In this document: positions 33,243 to 37,347 of the stretch, piece by piece
How positions within the stretch are numbered: the stretch's first letter is position 1
Layout: every line of letters starts with the position of its first letter
Source: an uncultured Clostridia bacterium
Lineage (GTDB): Bacteria; Bacillota; Clostridia; Oscillospirales; Acutalibacteraceae
Length of the DNA: 37,347 nucleotides
NCBI GenBank assembly: GCA_947168445.1
Contig: CAMVLW010000013.1
Span: 1 to 37,347, forward strand
Direction: 5' to 3'
The notes under the pieces: model-generated
Seen by the model: only the letters and a program-made list of their open reading frames with translations
The model's database searches: none
What the model was told of the DNA's origin: nothing
Translations under genes and position numbers: made by a program

Positions 33243-34115
33243 TTACGCTTCGGGATTGCGCTTGCCGACAAACACAACCGCCAGCATACCCGAACCGACA
33301 TGCGAGCCGATGACGGGTCCGATGTCGCAAATCTGTACTTCCTTAAATTTGCTCTTAATTGCTTTTCTCAACTCCTTGGCACCCTCGGGGTTGTTGGCGT
33401 GTGCGACAAAGGCAATGCTCTTTTTGGGATTCACCGCGTCGCGTTCCGCGTATTTGACGAGCGTGGGAATCACATTGCTTGCGCCGCGGATTTTGCCGAC
33501 GTTGAGCAGCTTGCCGGTTTCGTCGCAGCTAATCAGCGGCTTAATCTGCAAAGCCTTGCCGAAGGTGGCGGCAACGGCGGAAATTCTGCCGCCGCGTTTG
33601 AGCTGGTCAAGGTCGTCCACCACAAACCAGTGGGCAATTTGGTCGCGCTTTTCGGTGATGTATTCCGCCAGCGCGTCAATGTCGGCGCCTTCCTTGTATT
33701 TTTTGCCCGCGAGATACACCAAAAGTCCCAAGCCCGCGGAATCGCAGCGGGAATCAAGCACCACAATCCTGCGCTGCGGATACTGCTCCTCCAGCTCGCG
33801 CACGGCAATCATGCAGGTGTCATAAGTGCCGCTCAGTCCGGTGGAAATGCCGGTGTAAAGCACGTCCTTGCCCGCCTTGAGGTAGGGCTCAAACCAGCTT
33901 TTAAAGTTCATATAGTTAATCTGTGTGGTTTTGGGCTGCGCGCCGTTTTTAAGCGCGTCATAAAATTCATCGAGCGCCATCATGCGGCAGTCGGGATAAT
34001 GCTGATAGTATTTATCGTCAATCTGAAACTCCATCGGGAGCACCTTTACGCCTGCTTCTTCAACCTGCTTTTGAGTGAGGTCACAGGAGGCGTCTGTCAT
34101 AAAAACATATTTCAT
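33243..34115 (-). CDS. DegV-family fatty-acid-binding protein
   Basis: 290 residues from ATG 34115 (GGAGTG upstream; the upstream in-frame ATG at 34157 adds 14 unlikely residues). It binds a fatty acid; in Gram-positives such FakB proteins present it to the kinase FakA, which is not in this window. Family marks: MTDASCDLTQKQVEEAGVKV, KTTQINY, ISTGLSGTYDT, LDSRCDSAGLG, VDDLDQLKRGGRIS and GPVIGSHVGSGMLAV with the ligand-contacting His. Single-gene unit with a strong promoter and its own terminator. Confidence 0.92.
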   Translation of the reverse strand: MKYVFMTDASCDLTQKQVEEAGVKVLPMEFQIDDKYYQHYPDCRMMALDEFYDALKNGAQPKTTQINYMNFKSWFEPYLKAGKDVLYTGISTGLSGTYDTCMIAVRELEEQYPQRRIVVLDSRCDSAGLGLLVYLAGKKYKEGADIDALAEYITEKRDQIAHWFVVDDLDQLKRGGRISAVAATFGKALQIKPLISCDETGKLLNVGKIRGASNVIPTLVKYAERDAVNPKKSIAFVAHANNPEGAKELRKAIKSKFKEVQICDIGPVIGSHVGSGMLAVVFVGKRNPEA

Positions 34116-34147
34116 TAAATCACTCCGTTCTTTGCTTGATAGTTCAT

Positions 34148-34176
34148 ATTTTACCAAATCTGTATAGAAAAGTCAA
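34148..34176 (-). promoter_or_regulatory. Promoter of the DegV gene
   Basis: Minus strand TTGACT (34171-34176), 17-bp spacer, TAAAAT (34148-34153). Confidence 0.78.
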
Positions 34177-34177
34177 C

Positions 34178-34206
34178 GAATATCACGCCATTTGTTTTCA
34201 TACAAT
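34178..34206 (+). promoter_or_regulatory. Sigma-E-like sporulation promoter of ylmC
   Basis: GAATATC (34178-34184), 14-bp spacer, CATACAAT (34199-34206): close to the B. subtilis sigma-E pattern KMATATT, 14 bp, CATACAMT. The expected start (about 34212-34214) falls inside the Shine-Dalgarno site GGAGG, which would make an unusually short leader. Confidence 0.55.
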
Positions 34207-34223
34207 GTGGCGGAGGTGTTGAA

Positions 34224-34511
34224 ATGAACTGCCGCTTAACCGACCTTCGGCACAAGGAGGTCATCAGCGCCGTTGACGGTGCGCGACTTGGCTATATTGA
34301 CGACATTTTGGTAGATACAAATTGTGCAAGAGTTGTAGCTTTTGTAATATTTAACCGAAAATTCTTCTTTGGAATATTCGGAAACAACGACGATTTCATT
34401 ATTCCGTGGGAGAAAATTCAGCTGATCGGCGAGGACGCTGTCATTATCTCCTGCAAAATTCCGAAAACGCAAAAAAGCCCGCGAAAATGGCTTAAATTCT
34501 GGAAAAATTGA
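34224..34511 (+). CDS. ylmC: YlmC/YmxH-family sporulation protein (PRC-barrel)
   Basis: 95 residues, a single PRC-barrel: LTDLRHKEVISAVDGARLGYIDDILVD, FVIFNRKFFFGIFGNNDDFIIPW. The YlmC/YmxH family is tied to spore formation in Bacilli and Clostridia; molecular role unknown. GGAGG precedes ATG 34224. The sigma-E-like promoter right upstream fits mother-cell expression. It is not clearly linked to a downstream gene. The following 300-bp gap holds inverted repeats, a promoter region and a leader (listed separately). Confidence 0.88.
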   Translation: MNCRLTDLRHKEVISAVDGARLGYIDDILVDTNCARVVAFVIFNRKFFFGIFGNNDDFIIPWEKIQLIGEDAVIISCKIPKTQKSPRKWLKFWKN

Positions 34512-34608
34512 AATATTTTCATTTTTTTACATTTCGGCACAATATACGAGCATGATGATAAAATTTTATGCAAAACTCACAACGGTTTTTTTCTTAAAGA
34601 CATTAAAA

Positions 34609-34656
34609 GTCCGAAAAATTACAAATTTGTCACAATTGTTACAGCCGATTTCGGAC
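34609..34656. promoter_or_regulatory. Nested inverted repeats and WalR-like half-sites upstream of the hydrolase
   Basis: GTCCGAAA (34609-34616) and TTTCGGAC (34649-34656) enclose a near-palindrome TGTCACAATTGTTACA (34628-34643). On the minus strand TGTGAC, 5 bp, TGTAAT (34618-34634) resembles the WalR box TGTWAH-N5-TGTWAH with one mismatch. WalR controls cell-wall hydrolases in Firmicutes. Confidence 0.4.
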
Positions 34657-34664
34657 ACCCCGAC

Positions 34665-34721
34665 TTGCAATTTGACAAAAAGTATGATTTAATACAGTTG
34701 AAATTGTGTGTTTGATAAAAT
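34665..34721 (+). promoter_or_regulatory. Promoter region of the cell-wall hydrolase
   Basis: Two options: TTGCAA (34665-34670), 17 bp, TTTAAT (34688-34693); or an extended -10 TGATAAAAT ending at 34721 with a poor -35. The second would start the transcript near 34728, just before the structured leader. Confidence 0.5.
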
Positions 34722-34733
34722 TTTACGAGCAGA

Positions 34734-34788
34734 GACGCAGCCCGACCCACTCCGCGTATGCGCATACCTTATATACGCGTGCAGCGTC
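34734..34788 (+). ncRNA. Structured 5' leader of the cell-wall hydrolase
   Basis: Coaxial stems: GACGC (34734-34738) with GCGTC (34784-34788), and CGCGTAT (34753-34759) with ATACGCG (34773-34779). A 14-nt C-rich internal strand (AGCCCGACCCACTC) faces TGCA. The loop side contains the palindrome GTATGCGCATAC. GC-rich within AT-rich DNA. I match it to no known riboswitch class. Confidence 0.45.
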
Positions 34789-34815
34789 AGGCACAATCAA
34801 AGGGAGGACAAATTT

Positions 34816-35793
34816 TTGAGAGCGACAAATTATAAACACTACGGAAGTGACAACACCAAAAACAAATCCGCAAAAAAAGCGCCCAAGCACCGCAAGGCGG
34901 TCAAGGCGACAAGCGTTGGATTTGCGTTCGTGATTGCGGCTGCCGCGTTCATCGTGCCCACCACTACGCTCGCTCCGGGCGTTGAGGCATACGCCGACAG
35001 CAGAATCGCTTCATACGCCGTGGGAGATATTGATAAATTTTCCGCAGTTATCGCAGACAACTGCGTTGAAAGCACAACGTCACCCGTGACCGAAGCTGCC
35101 GTAGAGGAAACAACAGAAGCAAAGCCTGTTGAAGAAACCACTCAGCCCGCTGAGGAACCCAAGGCAGAGGCTTCCGAGGTTAAAAAGACCGAGGAGAAGA
35201 AAGCTGAGGAACCCGCAAAGAAGGCTGAAGCCGAGCAGAAGGAAGAGGAAGAATCTTACGATTATGATGAGGATTACACTTATGAGGATTCTTATTATGT
35301 AAGCGAAACGCCTGCCAAGAAAAAGAGCGCTTCAAGTTCTTCTTCAAGCAGCAGTTCATCCGCAAGCTCCGCCGCGAAGTCTTATTCCGGCTCTGTGCTG
35401 GTAGACATCGCTAACCCCGACTACAGCTACAGCCCCGAATTCGTCAGCCTTTCCTCTTATGACAGAGATGTTCTGGAAAGACTCGTTATGGGCGAAGCAG
35501 GCACCATGGATTATGAGGGCGTGGCGCTGGTTGCACAGTCCATCCGCGACGCGATGAACCGTTCCCACACCTCTTCTATCGACCAAATCATCAGTGAGTA
35601 TCAGTATTTCGGTTCCACCGCCATTGCGCCGAACCAGAAGGTAAAGGACGCTGTTTCCTTCATCTTCGACCAGAACGGCTCCGCTGTTCAGCACAGAGTT
35701 CTGTGCTTCTATATCGGCTACAGCTCATGGCACGAAACCCAAACCTTCCTCACCAGCGTGAACGGTGTTCGTTTCTTCGACCTCAACTTCTAA
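34816..35793 (+). CDS. SleB-like cell-wall hydrolase (Hydrolase_2), exported
   Basis: 325 residues. TTG 34816 is chosen because GGGAGGA lies eight bases upstream; the open frame before it runs through the structured leader. A basic N-terminus is followed by one hydrophobic segment (about 36-56), then a long Glu/Lys/Ser low-complexity linker (about 85-195) that probably spans the wall. The C-terminal domain (about 205-325) matches the SleB/CwlJ-type hydrolase family: SSYDRDVLERLVMGEAGTMD with the catalytic Glu, YEGVALVAQSIRDAMN, SIDQIISEYQYFGS. It may act in spore germination or in vegetative wall turnover. A terminator follows. Confidence 0.82.
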   Translation: MRATNYKHYGSDNTKNKSAKKAPKHRKAVKATSVGFAFVIAAAAFIVPTTTLAPGVEAYADSRIASYAVGDIDKFSAVIADNCVESTTSPVTEAAVEETTEAKPVEETTQPAEEPKAEASEVKKTEEKKAEEPAKKAEAEQKEEEESYDYDEDYTYEDSYYVSETPAKKKSASSSSSSSSSSASSAAKSYSGSVLVDIANPDYSYSPEFVSLSSYDRDVLERLVMGEAGTMDYEGVALVAQSIRDAMNRSHTSSIDQIISEYQYFGSTAIAPNQKVKDAVSFIFDQNGSAVQHRVLCFYIGYSSWHETQTFLTSVNGVRFFDLNF

Positions 35794-35818
35794 TTGAATC
35801 TCAATCAAACAGATGAAA

Positions 35819-35852
35819 TCCCCTGAGCAAACGCTTGGGGGCTTTTGTTTTT
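35819..35852 (+). terminator. Terminator after the cell-wall hydrolase
   Basis: Stem CCCCTGAGC with GCTTGGGG (35820-35841, one internal mismatch), then CTTTTGTTTTT. Confidence 0.78.
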
Positions 35853-35854
35853 AC

Positions 35855-35912
35855 AATGAATAATGAATGGTGAAGAATGAAAAATGAATAATGAAGGGCG
35901 GGCTCTGCCCGC
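35855..35912. repeat. ATGAA-type degenerate repeat plus GC hairpin
   Basis: Units AATGAAT, AATGAATGG, GAATGAAAA and AATGAATAATGAAG run over 35855-35895. A GC stem GCGGGC/GCCCGC (35898-35912) follows. The 328-bp gap 35794-36121 otherwise holds the hydrolase terminator, about 70 bp with nothing evident, the rpsB promoter and leader. Confidence 0.6.
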
Positions 35913-35983
35913 ACCCGATTTGTAATGCTGCGTGCGGTTTAACAAACATTCAACTCTCAACTCTAAAAATCCCAAAAAACCGC

Positions 35984-36012
35984 TTGACATTCGTGAAATC
36001 TCATTGTATAAT
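35984..36012 (+). promoter_or_regulatory. Promoter of rpsB-tsf
   Basis: Perfect TTGACA (35984-35989), 17-bp spacer, perfect TATAAT (36007-36012). Confidence 0.92.
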
Positions 36013-36018
36013 ATTCAG

Positions 36019-36121
36019 GTGAATTTCACACGCTGATGTTGCCGGAGGGTGACAGAAATCTCTGTTTAATGCCGGTAAAACCAAAACACAGCGGAGGTTA
36101 AAACCTAAGGAGGAAATAAAA
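36019..36121 (+). promoter_or_regulatory. 5' leader of rpsB
   Basis: About 100 nt with a small hairpin ACAGA/TCTGT (36052-36065), two TGCCGG copies (36039-36044; 36070-36075) and AGGTT/AACCT close to the Shine-Dalgarno site. This could be a site for S2 autoregulation, but no known motif is recognised. Confidence 0.35.
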
Positions 36122-36856
36122 ATGGCAGTAGTTTCTATGAAACAACTTCTCGAGGCAGGCGTTCACTTCGGTCACCAGACCAGAAGATGGAACCCCAAGA
36201 TGGCTCAGTACATCTTCACCGAGAGAAACGGTATCTACATCATCGACCTGCAGAAGAGCGTGAAGAAGCTTGAGGAAGCTTACAACTTCGTTCGCGAGCT
36301 GTCCGCAGAGGGCAAGAATGTTCTGTTTGTCGGCACCAAAAAGCAGGCGCAGGATTCCATCAAGGAAGAGGCAGAGCGTTCCGGCGCTTACTATGTCAAC
36401 GCAAGATGGCTGGGCGGTATGCTCACCAACTTTGCGACCATCCGCAGAAGAATCGCCCGCTTAAAGCAGCTGCGCGCAATGCAGGAGGACGGCACCTTTG
36501 AACTGCTCCCCAAGAAGGAAGTTATCAAGCTTAACCTCGAAATCGAGAAACTTGAAAAGTTCATGGGCGGCATCAAGGACATGACCGAAATGCCCGGCGC
36601 TCTCTTTATCGTTGACCCCAGAAAAGAAAGAATCGCCGTAAGCGAAGCAAAGAAGCTTAACATTCCGATTGTTGCAATCGTTGACACCAACTGCGACCCC
36701 GACGAAATCGACTATGTGATCCCCGGCAACGACGACGCGATCCGTGCCGTCAAGCTGATTGCGGGCGCTATGGCTAACGCAATTATCGAGGGCAAAGAGG
36801 GTCAGATGGGCGCTGCCGCTGCAGAGGAGCCCGCAGAGGACGAAGCGGAAGCTTAA
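36122..36856 (+). CDS. rpsB: 30S ribosomal protein S2
   Basis: 244 residues, full length. Opening [20 protein letters not shown] and later [29 protein letters not shown] and [13 protein letters not shown] are S2 signatures. AAGGAGG precedes ATG 36122. The end is acidic and Ala-rich ([10 protein letters not shown]). Followed after 41 bp by tsf, the usual bacterial order. Confidence 0.98.
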   Translation: MAVVSMKQLLEAGVHFGHQTRRWNPKMAQYIFTERNGIYIIDLQKSVKKLEEAYNFVRELSAEGKNVLFVGTKKQAQDSIKEEAERSGAYYVNARWLGGMLTNFATIRRRIARLKQLRAMQEDGTFELLPKKEVIKLNLEIEKLEKFMGGIKDMTEMPGALFIVDPRKERIAVSEAKKLNIPIVAIVDTNCDPDEIDYVIPGNDDAIRAVKLIAGAMANAIIEGKEGQMGAAAAEEPAEDEAEA

Positions 36857-36897
36857 GTTTTCATTCAAAAATCTACTATCGAAAGGATGTTATCATA

Positions 36898-37347
36898 ATG
36901 GCAGCATTTACAGCTCAGGATGTAAAGGCACTCAGAGAAAAAACCGGCTGCGGCATGATGGACTGCAAAAAGGCACTCACTCAGGCTGACGGCGACATGG
37001 ACAAGGCTATCGACTTTTTGAGAGAGCAGGGTCTTGCAAAGCAGGCAAAGAAAGCCAGCAGAATTGCGGCTGAGGGCGTTGCTTACGCCGTAACCTCCGA
37101 CGACAACACCGTTGGCGTTGTCATTGAGGTTAACGCGGAGACCGACTTCGTTGCAAAGAACGATTCCTTCATGGAGTTCGTTAAGGCTTGCGCCAACACC
37201 GTTATGAAAGAGAACCCCGCCGACGTTGAGGCGCTGCTTGCGCTCAAGGCTGACGGCACCGAGCAGACCGTTGCGGAAATGCTTCAGGAAAAGGTTCTCA
37301 CCATCGGCGAAAACATTCAGATTCGCCGTTTTGAGCGCATGGAAGGC
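36898..37347 (+). CDS. tsf: Elongation factor Ts, N-terminal part
   Basis: 150 residues visible; the frame is open to the window end. EF-Ts recharges EF-Tu with GTP. The UBA-like start MAAFTAQDVKALREKTGCGM and MDCKKALTQADGDMDKAID are followed by the EF-Tu-binding core with ETDFVAKND. AAAGGATG precedes ATG 36898. Confidence 0.97.
   Translation, partial: MAAFTAQDVKALREKTGCGMMDCKKALTQADGDMDKAIDFLREQGLAKQAKKASRIAAEGVAYAVTSDDNTVGVVIEVNAETDFVAKNDSFMEFVKACANTVMKENPADVEALLALKADGTEQTVAEMLQEKVLTIGENIQIRRFERMEG

Noticed and set aside
34731-34790. c-di-AMP (ydaO/yuaA) riboswitch, suggested by AGCCCGACCC
   Set aside because: The conserved GGGGGACCC and GGTGAAT-like upstream parts are absent and the leader is too short.
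34708-34815. Longer N-terminus for the cell-wall hydrolase
   Set aside because: It would translate the structured leader and lacks a Shine-Dalgarno site, while TTG 34816 has a strong one.

Overview
The window reads as chromosomal DNA of a Gram-positive, anaerobic, probably spore-forming Clostridia member. An Oscillospirales/Ruminococcaceae gut bacterium is my best guess; this is inferred and not proven. The evidence is: a dnaG-rpoD operon; an YlmC/YmxH sporulation protein behind a sigma-E-like promoter; purine-rich Shine-Dalgarno sites; frequent TTG starts; TTGACA/TATAAT promoters with 17-bp spacers; lipoproteins with lipoboxes; and a secreted pullulanase with a dockerin, as in the resistant-starch 'amylosome' described in Ruminococcus bromii. 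Coding DNA is GC-rich at third positions and the intergenic gaps are AT-rich. I see no phage, IS element, CRISPR array, tRNA or rRNA. Nearly all the DNA is coding; the longest gap is about 330 bp, before rpsB.

Layout. 1-1208: end of a VanY-like gene that has lost its zinc ligands, then a membrane-anchored C39-like peptidase. 1229-5528: rpmE, a YigZ-family gene, then dnaG, rpoD and a small metallopeptidase. 5745-12326: two tandem type-I pullulanases, one anchored by a C-terminal membrane helix and one carrying a dockerin and a starch-binding module. 12408-15965: a Zur-like repressor with two operator palindromes around its promoter, a zinc ABC transporter and an uncharacterised lipoprotein. 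15962-16780: pnuC behind an attenuator-like leader. 16772-18139 (minus): a MocR-type regulator. 18308-23781: murD, two M42 peptidases, a GNAT and a PLP lyase, apparently one operon. 23910-25557 (minus): an ACT-domain protein and a UPF0210 protein. 25679-26500: a PHP phosphatase. 26561-30034: three genes, namely two unrelated glutamate-cysteine ligase families around a class II glutamine amidotransferase. 30149-34115 (minus): envelope proteins (polytopic membrane protein, C39-like lipoprotein, DUF348/transglutaminase lipoprotein) and a DegV protein. 34178-35793: ylmC and a SleB-like cell-wall hydrolase with a structured leader. 35984-37347: rpsB and the start of tsf.

The strongest candidates for something undescribed are the gamma-glutamyl cassette at 26642-30034, the short attenuator in front of pnuC, the structured leader in front of the cell-wall hydrolase, and the recurring pairing of C39-like proteins with other (sometimes inactive-looking) envelope enzymes. 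Everything here comes from reading the sequence; no database search was run.
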